Assembly: GCF_901709675.1 (NCBI RefSeq)
Contig: NC_051101.1
Coordinates: 4,608,501 to 4,672,500 of the forward strand
DNA length: 64,000 nt
Direction: 5' to 3'
Source: Syngnathus acus
Taxonomy: Eukaryota > Chordata > Actinopteri > Syngnathiformes > Syngnathidae
Each line of letters opens with the position of its first letter. Position 1 is the first letter of the stretch. This document shows positions 12,401-24,700 of the stretch, piece after piece. A program made the translations under genes and the position numbers. A model generated the notes under the pieces. That model was given only the letters and a program-made list of their open reading frames with translations. It ran no database searches and was not told where the DNA came from.

Positions 12401-15092
12401 TTCTGTCCATGCCTTGTCAAAAGAATGTATCGCAGGAAAGATGTTGGAAAATAACAGACTTCAGTTTAAAATGAAAGCAGTTGTGAGGCTGATAGCTACC
12501 ACATGTCACTTTATGAGCACAAGTGTGCATAAATTATGTGTTGTTGCATTTATTTGTTTTTTCATTATGCATGGGCCACTTCCATGCCTCAGGAGTGTTT
12601 TTGTGATATAAGTATGATGTTTTAAAACTGAAATGGAGAAGACAGTAAGCAAAGTGGGATTTAATGTCTAAAAAGCCAAATTACAAACTCGTCACATGGA
12701 TCTGGAGTGAAAATATTGAACGATAGCAAGAATGCAAGCTGAGCTCTTGTTGCAGAGGACAGAATATGTGGTCAGTCTCGTCCTTATTCTGACTGACAGC
12801 ACCTTGCCATTATGGTCAAACAACAACAACAGTATTGCAGCTTTGGTGCTCTTCATAATGCAGATAATGTGACTCAACCTGTTGACCGAGAAGCGGCACA
12901 AATGAGGAGGAAGAGAGAACGGAAGTTGACTCATTTCAGTATACTGAATCACCTTCAACAAATTTGTTCAGTGCATTCACATACACTCACAATCTGGGGA
13001 ATTTGCATAAAAGTAATCCAAATGTATTATATTTTGTGCCAACTGTGCTAAAGATAATCCTAAGAAATTCAGAGGAATGCATTCCTGCGGCTTTCCCAGC
13101 CAAATAGTCACAGGCAACAGAGCCTTGGCCTTAAACTATGTGAAGCGTAAATTGCGGTTCCTGGCATCCTTTCTTGTATGCCAGTAATCTAATCCAATTA
13201 CTCCAAATTTGTCTGTAGAAATGAATATAGAATACAATAGAATGAAAATAAAAAATTAACTTGAAGATATGAATGTCTAAAATTGCTGTGAATGTGTTCA
13301 TCTGGTTTCATGCAGCCTGGAATTTGATGGTTTCAAAACACAAAATCCCTCATCAACTAAAACGGTGAGGATTACATCATGCACATACGGTTGGTTGTAT
13401 GAAAGCCAAATTTCAGCTCAACATTCCCTGGGGACAGGAAATTCGGAACCACAGCCAAACAGACATTATTTTTGGAACATGCACAATGAATAAATGTAAA
13501 TAATCAAAATTGACCAAAAGCAATATATTTTAGTGTCTTCTAATTCAGAAAATTCACAGAAAATTTATCCATAGAAGATTTTTGGCTGCAAAGTGCCCAA
13601 AGGTGCATTTTCGGATTCGGTCCAAAAGTCTTTTGTCACAAACGCAACACGGACGAAAAAGGATGTTGTGATGATGCAACCATGCGCTAATGAATTCAAG
13701 TGAGTAGGTGGTGACTGAGAGGGCTTCTAGGGAACCGAGGACTACGTCTCCACTGCTCATCAAAGCATGTGCATCACTCGGAAGAACCGGAGAGCTTGCA
13801 TTTAGGCTACATTCACCCTGCAGATCATGATGACCTTTTGGGATTTTTTTTGTACATCATGTCCTTTTATGTATTGGTTCACATTAGAAAAGCAAATATG
13901 ACTGCCAATGTGAACAGAATGAGTCTATGAAATGGCAACCCAAACAATTTCGTTACAATAATATGTTGTATGTGCCCCCACTAGTTCAAACACGGCTTTC
14001 TGAATAATATTGAATTTGTGAAATATGGATGAAACAGGTAAAGTCCTACTGTTTTCATCAATCTCAGGGGGCGGGCATTTTGCCACTTGCCGTCGGCTGA
14101 AAATGACATCAGAGTTGCCAGATCTCAAGTCACAACTAATCACGGCATGTGACATCACGATTGGTCGTGACCTTTAACCTGGGAACTGTGATACCATTTT
14201 CAGTCACAGTAAGTGGCAAAATGGCCGTGTCCTGAGATGGATAAAAACAGGTTGATTTTGCCTTTTTAATTCATATTCCACAAAAGAAACATTAATCTGA
14301 ACACTGTGTTTTGTCTAGTTGGGCTGCTCGGAACATATTTTTCCAAAGCACATATCTGGGTTGACTTACTCTTTAATGGTGCTCACCAGTATTTGATTTA
14401 AAGACCTATAAGAAAAAGAAGGTTGCTTCCTGATCCCTGGCCAAGACAACACTACATTTATGCCAAAGTTCACAAGAAATCACAAGACTGACTCACATAC
14501 AGGAAAATGTGAAGCTTTTAAATGTAACCTCCTCTTAATGCTGAGTGCCAGGCAGGCCTCTTTGTATTTTTGTTTCATTCATTTCATGTGTGTAACAAAA
14601 GTTACCAGCTATCGTCAACTTTGAACTTGCTGTGATCATTTGTTTAAATTCTGGCAAGATTTGACAAACTCTGCGCTTTTATACATAGCATATCACTTTT
14701 TTTAGGTTCCTATTTATGTATCAAAATTGTCTATGCACTGTATCTTTAACTGTTCAGATTGAGTTTTATCATTTTTGTGAAAACTAAATTTAGACTAGTG
14801 ACGTATTGTGGCAGATTAGCGTGGTATTAGAATTTGCTTATAGATATTTCAGTATCACTCATTGGAATTACAAAGTAAACTAAACAGACAACACTAATAG
14901 GTATTTATCTTACATAGACAAAACATTGCACACTGGAGGACTTGGAAACACAGATTCAGGAGATTCTCAAGGAGATCCCTGACGACGTCCCTCAGAAGGT
15001 TGTTTATTTCATTCTTGGCCGTTTATGGAACAGGTTGATCCCACTGGTGCTTGTGTTGAAATATAAAGATTTAGTACTTTCAATTTCCCACA

Positions 15093-15264
15093 TACCGTAA
15101 TTTTCGGACTATAAGTTGCGGTTTTTTTCATAGTTTGGGTGGGGGGGGGCGACTTATACTCAGGAGCGACTTATATACATATATGTTTTTTTTCACTTTT
15201 TTGGGCATTTTATGGCTGGTGCGACTTATACTCCGGTGCGACTTATAGTCCGAAAATTACGGTA
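15093..15264. mobile_element. Palindromic MITE, copy 1 (ACCGTAATTTTCGGAC ends)
   Basis: The 172-base element starts TACCGTAATTTTCGGACTA and ends in the exact inverted complement. Inside are two direct copies of a GCGACTTATACTC unit that echo the terminal repeat. A nearly identical second copy lies at 59033-59204. The ends are flanked by TA or AT, as in TA-targeting DNA transposons. No coding capacity. Confidence 0.85.
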
Positions 15265-16339
15265 TATCATTTGTTTCAATAAATGTGTAATAGGATAGAC
15301 ATGGATGCAATTACAAACTTTTAATAGCTGGTTACTTTTCATCCACCCTGCATATCCATATTGGGACAAAACAAGTGTGTATTTTCATATTTCACTCATG
15401 ACTGTGAGAAATCACACCTTACAGAAATTCTTTCACATGTACTTGAGATGCAACACCAACTTTGTTTTTGAGTCATGTATTATCGATGGTACAGAAAATG
15501 GATGTGTGGATGGAAAATATAAATTGCATTCATGGTGTGCTATTTTAAATGCAGTATTAATAACTGCTATTTCCATTTCAAAAATAAATTCAAGATATAT
15601 TTAACTTTTATCTTGTATTTAAACAAAATAAAAGATGCATAGATTACAATGTTAGTAGTAAATGTTTGTATTGGACTCTGTGTTTTATCACACAAATGGA
15701 TTTCACATAAATAAATAAAAGAGGGATTGCCCTGCGATACTACGTCACTGATGTGTTAGGTGTTCCTTCCTTATGGCCACAGACATAACAAACCCGAGAT
15801 GAATATTTTCTAGTTTAGCTGGTTTGGATATTACATCACATGCTGTGACTGACTTTTACAGTACCACGTATTCAATGTGCGACGAGCACCACAATGTGTC
15901 AACGTGTTAGTTTTTTATTTATCAATTACTGGTATGTATTAACCGATTCAAAATTGTAGAAGTGATGATGATGATAGAACTTTATTCATTGTAGAAAATT
16001 GTAGAAGTGAGCATCCGAAAATGTAAACACTAGCAGAGATTTCCAGTGCTGCTTACTATTTATCTGTGTATATCAATTATAAACAGTCAAATCAAATTAT
16101 GGGAACCTTTGACATTCACCAGTAATCAATACTCCAAATGTAGCTCTTTGTTTTAAAAAGGTTGATGAACATTTACACTACACTTTTAATTGTCAATACA
16201 AACTCGGCTTCTACAAAAACATACTTCAATAAAAAGATTGAATAAACTAATGTAATACCTGAAATTAAGTGTATGACTTTTTTTTAAGGGTAACGTCATA
16301 TAAGTCGTGTTTTATTATGTATTTATTTGATTTATTTTA
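15265..16339. other. Gene-free AT-rich stretch
   Basis: The 99-codon open frame near 15.3-15.6 kb has no family likeness, codon bias or splice context. Nothing else was recognised. Confidence 0.4.
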
Positions 16340-16439
16340 GTGTTAAATCATAAGATTTATGAACAGTGGTTTCACGAGGGGCATGTCAGTTGGGAGTGTG
16401 AGGACCGTAGTAAGTAAAATTCGTTGCAAAAAGTACATA

Positions 16440-17400
16440 TTTGAGAGACGAAGAAATATCTGAAAACGCCATTCATAAAACATGGTTTGCTGTGAAACAC
16501 GACTGTACCGATCGTAGTAAATACGCGTGTTTGTCGTCCACAAAGGCACTCGCAGTGCTTTTGCGGTCAAAGCGTGTCAAACACAATCATATATCGAAAA
16601 TCATATCATCGTCCACTCCACGATATCACAGTTGTTATTGTGGCTATAGCAGCACTGGCGTGCACGTACCCTTCTCTCCGGTTACACTGTCAACAGCATC
16701 CACAGCTGAGCCTCGCTGTCAGTACCAGTCCTGTCAGAGGTTGTCAACATGGAATATGTCAGCCCTTTATCTCTTTTTCTAGACGCTGCTCTCATCAAAA
16801 CGTGTTTTCACACAAGGAGAAAAATAAAACAACGGCGCGTGTCGGCGCTTCCTGATTTCGCTACGCTGGTAGGTATGATGATGATGTTTGCAAGGGGTGG
16901 GGCGGAATGCGGCTCCGGGAAAGCTCAAACACGTCCGTGCGTGTTTTATTGCGTGAAAATAGGTCGCTTGCGTGGAAATGGCTGGGAGGGGTTAAATATT
17001 TACTCCAACAATTGAAGGACTCGTGCATGCATGAAATCACAGTCTGCTATGCAGGCTCCCTAAATTATCTCCATATAAAACATTACCCGAAAGTTGGCAT
17101 TTCTTGGAAATGCTGTGCTTTAAATATCATGACATTAATGTCTGTAGTTTAAATGAATAAAGTGATTTTTGGAACTCGCATGTCTCTCCTTCATTGTATT
17201 TTGATGGGTATACTAGACTCGTAATTGTGGTGCATTGGCTCAAGTCGGAGGACCAGCCCACTTCCGACTTGCTTGTCAAAGACGCGCCCCGTGACCGCTT
17301 CCTCCTAGCGGGTGTGTACCTGAGAAGCAGGTGTGTTGCAACCAGACGAGAGCGCCGCCGTCAGTGCAATCCTTCACTTTCCAGCTACAGCAGGGGATAA
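16440..17400. promoter_or_regulatory. CpG-bearing, GC-richer island: candidate promoter / 5' exon for Golli-mbp
   Basis: This patch is clearly richer in G+C and in CpG than its surroundings (for example GGCGCGTGTCGGCGC near 16836 and GAGAGCGCCGCCGTCAG near 17350). On the minus strand there are possible donors, GAAGG/GTACGT near 16670 and CTCAG/GTACAC near 17319. The first Golli coding exon needs an upstream non-coding exon, and this is the best-looking place for it. The evidence is composition and weak splice words only. Confidence 0.25.
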
Positions 17401-20400
17401 CACTTGCAACTTTGTTTACTTGCTGTATTTAAGGAGATGGTTAAATTTCACTTTCTTACTGATGACTTTTATTTTGAAAACATTCCTTCCTTCACTCTTT
17501 TTTGTCAAACTAGACTTGGGGTTTTATATCAACCTCTGACAATATGATATAGGAAAGACAATAGAGAGTAAAAAACAATCAACCAATATCTTTATTTACT
17601 AATTAGCTGAAGTCTCTGAGATTTGGGGAGTGGGAGGTGGGGTGGTGTAAATGAGGAAGCGTTGAAGAAACTAGGAAAAACATGCCTGATAGTCCCGAAC
17701 TCGGCTTCTTATAATAAATAGTAGAATCAGTAGCTTTACCAGAGTATTTTAACACAAGTACTACTTTTTCCACTTTACATTCTACTATAGTGCAATGTGT
17801 ACTTTATCCACCTCTGCAGCATCGTACTTTGGGACTGTTCTTCAGCTAGAACTTGGGCCTAATTCAAGGTGGAGAGAATTGCAGTATGAACAGGGTGTGC
17901 ACACTTGTGAAACCACATTAGTTGGTTGTCTTGTTTGTTTTAACTTTTCATCTCCCAATTTTTTTTAAATTAATTTGTTCATTTATTTATTACTTTGGAA
18001 GTCCCACAAATGCTGGGAAAGTTTTATCTTGGTAAAATAATTTAATCACTACAAAAAAATAGTATTTGAATAGGGGTGTGTAGATTTTTTATATCCACTG
18101 CATCACATTGGAAATATTGTCATGCAATTTGAATCACCTATGAAGGTTTAGGTGTTTAGGAACCACAGCAATTTAGTTACAAAGTCTCAGATCACATAAC
18201 ATTACAGGGCATAAAAGTCACGCCAATGGTGCCTGAGTGTGTTACCTTTTTTTGTAAATACAAGAGTAGAATCCCTATGCCAAAAATTCCTACTTGTATC
18301 AAATTAAACATTTTCACTATTATCATACCCCAAAAATATTTTTTTGTTGACAATCCCTGGGTTAGAGCATGATGCTAATAATGTCAAGGGTTCAAACCCC
18401 ATACAGGCCACATATTTAATAGAAGGGTCCTAATGTGAAACAAATAAAGCTTTTCAACGGAAGCACTTAGTTGGTGCCTGAAATGGATTAATTCCATTTC
18501 AATTGGAAGCATTAAGTACATTTATGAATAGTTTCAGGTTACATTTAGGCTCACAAAGCCAATTAGTTTCTTAATGTGAGGTTCCACTGTATTGTTCTTT
18601 ATTTCAATGTCAAATAGAATGAGGCGGCAACGTACACAAGTGAAATGGCACTGTATTGAGTTAAAGTACAGAGGGTCCAAGTGATCCTGACTTAAAGATC
18701 CTATGAAACTATAGTATTAATGGGACTTTGTTATAGGAAAAAAGATTGGCAATACGATTCAACAATTTTCTGGAGAGCTCAGCTTCTTTCAAAGAAAATG
18801 ACTCAACATTATCAGTCATAAAATGATACCTCATTAGCTTAGAGCCTGGACAGATTACAAAAGAGATACATGAACTTGTTGCCTTGGCAATAGCCAGACC
18901 TTAGTCAAGGTAATGGATTATCCATCACACATCACAGCAAGTGAGTGAGAAAGAGCAGTTGGTTTTATCATCAATATATCATCAGTATACATTTTTGTCT
19001 GGAGAAATTGTGCTCACTGATCAGCAAGATAGACGCTGTTGTCTTTTAAAATAGGAATCATTGTCATTATTATTAGGAACAAGGGTTCTTCAACTATATT
19101 AATGGACAGATGGGGAATAAAAAAGTTTGAGGACAAACACATCCTGTTTTCATGCTTAAATGTAAACTGGATGCTTTACCTGATTACTAGCTAAAAAAAA
19201 TATTCCTGTTTTTCCCCTATCTGTACTTGTCACAGATCTAATTAGACTGATTGAAAGTGCTCATACATATTAAAAGACATGTATTTCTGTTATCTAGAAA
19301 ATAGGTGCCATCCTAGTTATGTATATTTTTCAGAGTCCTTGTTTAACCCCAAACACATGAATACTTTCTGTCAATTTGTTCAAAGAAGCATCTCATTTGC
19401 ATAACATTTAATTGACGTCAAACTCAAGGCCTATGGACCAGATCTCGCGCTCCTCTTCATTTTCTGCTGAATACCCAGACACGCATTGAGTCATTAAAAC
19501 GCCCAGCAGTGGCACCGGATGCATTTATTTCCAACCTTAAAGGGTGTTGAGGAGCTGGAGAAAACACAGAACACTTCTGCTGCATGCAGCTCACGCAGAC
19601 AAACACAAAATGCAACAGTTACCTGGTAATCAAAAGCCCAAAAACGGATGTATCTGTGCTTGCTCTCGGGTTTTGCAGCAAAATCGATGGACACCTGTAC
19701 TTTGATACGTTCAATGGCAGAAGTCCACGTATTACTGAGATCAATCGGCCACCTTGGGGACGACAAATGCAATGCCCTTGTTTTCTTTTATCCATTCTCT
19801 GGATGTGAAACTGTATGTGCTATTATTGGGGTGGGGGAAACCAGATCATACAAAAAGCTTGTTTCCCCATAGACAATACAGTCCATCAGTCTGTTTAGAG
19901 AGCTAGGAAAAAGTTTGAGGAGTCTATAGATGTTAACGAGGCAAGACTTACAGTAAGTTGTTCAAGTCTACCTTCAAATAAAGACTTTACACATGCACAT
20001 CTAGCATGCTGACTAGTAGGCTGCCGTCCACAGAAGTCTTCGGTGTAAACCTGATTTTTCTGCCCTTGAATATCATGGCTGGAAGATTTCTTAGAACTAG
20101 ACCGGATGACACTTCCAATAGCTCGCAGGGCAATAGATCTGGTACACTGCTCTTGTAAAAAAAACAACTGTGGCAATAGGTAATGTTAAGATGACTAAGG
20201 GTTCCAGGGCTCACTCTTATCAATACTGTGTGGAAAAAAACAAACATTGAGCTATGATGGTGAAAACAATGTATATGTATATTAGAGAATGTTTTTGTAG
20301 GGTCAGATATTAAATGTTTTAGAGTGGTGGCACTTTAAGATTTAAACCTATGCTAAACAAAATTTCTGATTATGCTCTGTAATTCAGCCTTCTAGTTGAT

Positions 20401-21640
20401 AAAGTAGAGAAGCATGTAGTCTCAGTGGCTACAATGAGTCAATGAATGGGGTCGATCTAAACGGGTAGGAGCAAGGAGCAAAATTGATTGATAATTTTTT
20501 TTTGTTCAGTTTGGCTCTAAAGTTCATGTGTAATAATGAACATAAAACCAGACCACTGTTTTGTTTTTGTTTTTTTTGAGGGGTGGGGTCAGAACACTTG
20601 ATGGGATCTTTTACGTTCATCTAGCATTCTAGGTACTGCACAGGTCATCTCGGGACATTTTACAAGCCTTATCTCTACACATTTCGTAAATGACCTGGAA
20701 AGCTTACGGGTATTAAATACTTTTTTGTTTCCTCTTTTTCACTTTCATCGCATGGAAAATGGATTAGGTTGATAACATCTACAAGGCAGAAACAAATGTG
20801 GCTACGATGTTATAGTTTGGAAATGGGATAGTTTAAGGATAGATAACTATCCTTAGTGACCCTGCATGTAGGATAAACTGCATAGAAAATGGGAAGATAG
20901 ATGAACTGATGGATAGTTTTCATAACAATGCTAAAACACCTTAAAGAGCTCTTTTTCAAAACAACATAAAAGCCTAATATGAAAATTGCTCTTGTGTCTG
21001 TAAGTGTTCAGACTATTTGGTGAAGGGGATAAAATTATTGTTGATCATTGTTTTAGTGTCACTGCCTGCTGTAGTGATTACTTTTCCTGGGAAGACAGTA
21101 TGAAAAGCATGTCTTCACTTGTCATGCTCAGTGACAAGGTTGTTTGTCTACAGCAGGGATCTCAAACTCAATTTAAATGGGGACCACTGGCGCTATTGTC
21201 TGATTATTATATTGATAGTTTCTTTCAAAATCATTCGAGCATAGTTTGGAGCCACTCGCTATATGCCATGCACTGCAGTTGTGATCGCTCTTCTTCTTGG
21301 GCTATCAGCTTTTCAGCTAACAACATAGAGTGACACGGATCAGACATGTAGAAGACAAAAAAACAAGCTTGAAATAAATTAAACATGACAAAATAATACT
21401 ACTTAAATACAAAACGTACTAGAAGAGCCAAAGTTCTGGAAATAATGAACAAAAGGTGTATCAATGTCAAAAGTGTGGCTATTGTTTACAAATAGTTCTC
21501 TATAAGCACAGTTGTTCCAGCGGAAACTCAGCTCTTCCCCATGAACTCCCACGATCATGTGGCAGATTTCGGGACACGCACTGCACACACCAACTTTGCA
21601 GCTCCTTATAATGTATGTAGCACCCTTCAATCTCCTACAT
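17401..21640. other. Intergenic stretch left of galr1
   Basis: No coding exon recognised. Open frames of 60-110 codons on both strands are short and unlike any family I know. Unlisted old repeats are likely, including a diverged partial copy of the CAGGG..TCTCAAACTC hAT end at 21153-21180. Confidence 0.4.
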
Positions 21641-21976
21641 CAGGGGTGTCAAACTCTTTTTTTTCGCTGGACGCATTGTAGTCATAGCTTCTTTCGGAGG
21701 GCCATTATGACTGTCAACCCAAATAAATGTACATATGAGCACCTCATATTTTATACAGTAAAAGCTACAAAACAAACTGTCAAATAACTCGTTTTCAAAT
21801 CAGACGAGTAAAAACTGGTCAAATATTTTAAAAAAAAGAAGATATTATTAAAAGTGAAGACAATTTGCAATTCTAGTAATAACACGCGAATCTGATGCAC
21901 AATTTGTCTTTGCGGGCCACATAAAATGATGTGGCGGGCCGTATCTGGCCCCTGGGCCTTGAGTTTGACACCTGTG
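21641..21976 (+). mobile_element. Non-autonomous hAT-type element with exact 8-bp target duplication
   Basis: Terminal inverted repeats CAGGGGTGTCAAACTC and GAGTTTGACACCTGTG bound 336 bases without a transposase. The flanks are TCCTACAT at 21633-21640 and TCCTACAT at 21977-21984, a perfect 8-base target-site duplication typical of hAT elements. Internal words (GGAGGGCCATTATGACTGTC, GATGTGGCGGGCC) recur in the inverted copy at 26.5 kb. Confidence 0.9.
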
Positions 21977-22243
21977 TCCTACATGGACTGCACTTTCTAT
22001 TTAATACTATCAAAGACTGTGCACCCCTCCAGTGCCAAATACAAAGGGAACGAGCCGAGCCGCTATCATAGGTCGTGAAGCTAGTCGGCTGTGTAACAGC
22101 CCACAACAGTGCAACCTGCCCATTTCTAACTTCACATATGTGAAGTCTTTGCAGACATGTGTCTGCAAAAATACCAAAACAAAGCAAACCCTGCCCATGC
22201 GGGCAGTTAGACTTGTGCTGAGCCCTATGTTTCTTGGCAGACT

Positions 22244-22316
22244 TGGGAACAAAGAGATTCTGCTGGAAGAGCTGGATATAGTGGCCAGGCACAGGGACGT
22301 CTGGGCCTGTATTAGG
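22244..22316 (+). mobile_element. LINE 3'-end fragment (plus orientation)
   Basis: The words GAAGAGCTGGATATAGTGGC and GGGACGTCTGGGCCTGTATT match, with divergence, the 3' end of a common fish LINE whose other pieces are at 22.96 kb and 41.8 kb. The long open frames on both strands around 21.9-22.4 kb are explained by this fragment and the adjacent hAT copy. Confidence 0.45.
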
Positions 22317-22958
22317 CCATCCAACTATGGGTGAGTGAAAGGAGATTAATGGAAGGATGAAGTCTGAACTATAAAAATCGGCTACCATTCTAAACGGAAG
22401 CTTAGTTAGAAACGACAAAGGATATCTACATAAAAGTGGAGAGAGACTGACTGTTTTTAATTACACAAAACAAGTGTTTGTAAAATGTACATTTCACTGG
22501 CATCATTTTTGTTTGGTAGTTGGCCTTTCAAGTATAATCTGGTGACCAATTAGAATTTTAATGTAATCATGTTCCACCAGATGGATGTCTGTTGCGTGAC
22601 TTGCACTCTCCATTCTCCCTGCTCTTTACTACATCATTCCTGCTTGTTGGAACACAAGATTCAACCCAAACTGAAAAATATTGAATCATTGCACCTTCTC
22701 TTTTCAGCTGCTGTGCAATTGCTGTTGGTTGAACACAAAGGATATGGTGCTGTTTCGTTTCCGAACACACAAGAGTCTAATGAAACCCTGCCTCGTACAA
22801 AGGGTGAAAATTGAAGAGTACAAAACTAAATTCCTGTCATGGCAACCAGTGTCTGCAGTGGAACTATCCTAACCTTGACTTACTATCACTCCAAAACAAC
22901 TTTCTGAGCATAATTTAAAGAGTGCAATCATGAGACGCAAATTTTCATGAATTGTGTC

Positions 22959-23065
22959 ATCCCCGGGACCTCCTTCCAGTGGGACATGCCCAGAACACCT
23001 CACCAGGGAGACGTCCGGGTGGCCTCCTAATAAGATGCCGGAGCCACTTCATCTGGCCCCCAAAT
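22959..23065 (-). mobile_element. LINE 3'-end fragment (minus orientation)
   Basis: On the minus strand this reads as the coding end of a fish non-LTR element: the frame gives RRPPGRLPGEVFWACPTGR. It joins directly to the GGTA array, so the array may have seeded at the element junction. Confidence 0.65.
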
Positions 23066-23157
23066 AGGTAAGGTAGGTAGGTAGGTAGGTAGGTAGGTAG
23101 GTAGGTAGGTAGGTAGGTAGGTAGGTAGGTAGGTAGGTAGGTAGGTAGGTAGGTAGT
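23066..23157. repeat. (GGTA)n tetranucleotide array
   Basis: About 21 units of AGGT/GGTA. On the minus strand all frames give a Tyr-Leu-Pro-Thr-type repeat, which accounts for three overlapping false open frames here. Confidence 0.95.
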
Positions 23158-23639
23158 ATGGTTTGGTGAATATAGGTATAGGTTGGTATTTGTGTTGTAT
23201 AAAGTTCTGTACACCAGCACTGTCTGTGATCACATGTACATGTACAGCACAATACGAGCACATCAATAAACATCTTGTTACATTTATATCTATCAAATCA
23301 CTGACCATTAATATTATTATTTCAAAGGCAGACTTTTGGATACAAATTTATGATAGATTAGACTGTGTATGTGATGAGGCGGTAATGGATGTTTCTTTGA
23401 GATAACTTAATTGACTAATCTTCCGATGATCATGCACAAACTCTAATGTGGGTTTGCTGATTGACGATCTAACCGTAAAAGACAATCAAACCGTAATCCA
23501 ATCACTTGAGAATTCTTCACAGAGATTTAAAGGCAGACAGTACCAGAATTTGAAACTATAACGTTACATGACATGAACATTTGAAGGACTAACATAACAA
23601 CAATAATAAATAATAATTAAAACACGAAAGCATGAAAAA

Positions 23640-24043
23640 TATGCTAATTGATGACGCGTGTGTTCAGACCAGCGCCTGATATAATGCGAGGATGGGAAAA
23701 TTGCAGGCGGGCGCATTGAAGAAGATCCTGGCGTGGTTGCGCGCGTTTGGTGCGCACGCATCAGGTGTGCACTTAGAGACTCACATTCAGATGGCTTATT
23801 AAGAATATCTAGTATGTTTTAATATAATAAATTTTGTGATGCAACTTGAAGAGAACACCGTGGGATTTCTTAAAGCTCGGTTGGCTCGACTCCCGAGTGT
23901 GTTCATGCGGGAGCTCCCGTGACGCACGTAGGCTACTGGACAGCTGACATCTTTTCGAACAGAATACGAGGCACAAAGAAGCAGAGGCGCAGAAAGAGCT
24001 CTGATCGATTCGTCTGGCAACCTTCCAAGTTCAGAAGTAAATC
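23640..24043 (+). promoter_or_regulatory. galr1: galr1 5' flank and 5' UTR (CpG-bearing)
   Basis: GC and CpG content rise sharply (for example GGCGGGCGCATTG and GTTGCGCGCGTTTGGTGCGC near 23706-23755) directly before the galr1 start codon. I see no clear TATA box at a fixed distance, so the start site is not placed. A five-codon upstream ORF (ATG CGG GAG CTC CCG TGA, 23905-23922) lies in what is probably the 5' UTR and could dampen translation if included. Confidence 0.45.
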
Positions 24044-24700
24044 ATGAATCTCACAGAGTCGGCGTGGCTCACGGAAGAGCCGTGGAACCCTAACCGGACG
24101 CAGGAAGAGAAACTTTTATTCGGGATCGGAACGGAGAATCTCATTACGCTGGTGGTTTTTTGTCTCATCTTCGTGCTCGGTGTGCTGGGTAACTCCATGG
24201 TTATCACTGTCTTGGCAAGGAGCAAGCCAGGAAAACCACGCAGCACAACGAACATCTTCATCCTCAACCTGAGCATCGCGGACCTATCCTACCTGCTTTT
24301 TTGCATCCCCTTCCAATCTACCATCTACACAATGCCCACTTGGGTCCTGGGTGCGTTCATTTGCAAATTCATCCACTATTTCTTCACAGTGTCCATGCTG
24401 GTCAGCATCTTCACCCTCTCGGCCATGTCTGTGGACAGATACGTGGCTATTGTACACTCCAGAAAGTCCTCCACCATCAGGGTGGCCAAACATGCCCTCA
24501 TCGGCGTGGTGATCATTTGGATACTCTCTCTGGCCATGGCAGCGCCGATCATGTATTACCAGAACATCCACTCGCTAGGAAATCAAACATTTTGCTGGGA
24601 AGTGTGGCCAAACCACAACCAGAAAAAGGTATACGTGGTTTGTACCTTTGTTTTTGGCTACGTTTTGCCACTGCTGCTGATCTCTTTTTGCTATTCAAAG
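24044..24700 (+). CDS. galr1: galr1 exon 1: N-terminus to TM5
   Basis: 219 codons ending CYSK, followed by the donor GTAAGTGA. Covers the extracellular tail, TM1-TM5, DRY and the second extracellular loop. The frame stays open 13 codons into the intron before a stop. Confidence 0.97.

Larger units (their letters stand above)
7791..15092. other. Intergenic or 5'-intron stretch between mbp and galr1
   Basis: Apart from the two CRE palindromes I see no coding exon or complete transposon. The 11.2 kb stretch has a short CA/CG alternating tract. The 12.1-12.3 kb stretch contains several near-repeats of the word CCATACTTTTC and looks like an old repeat. A non-coding first exon of Golli-mbp may lie in here or further right. 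Confidence 0.4.

Noticed and set aside
16441-17539. Several overlapping plus-strand frames of 68-113 codons
   Set aside because: GC-richer, CpG-bearing DNA has fewer stops by chance. No protein likeness, and several frames are open at once.
21873-22418. 181-codon open frame on the minus strand
   Set aside because: It overlaps the hAT element and a LINE scrap, matches no family, and the opposite strand is equally open.
22957-23308. Tyr-Leu-Pro-Thr repeat proteins on the minus strand
   Set aside because: Direct translation of the (GGTA)n array, open in three frames.
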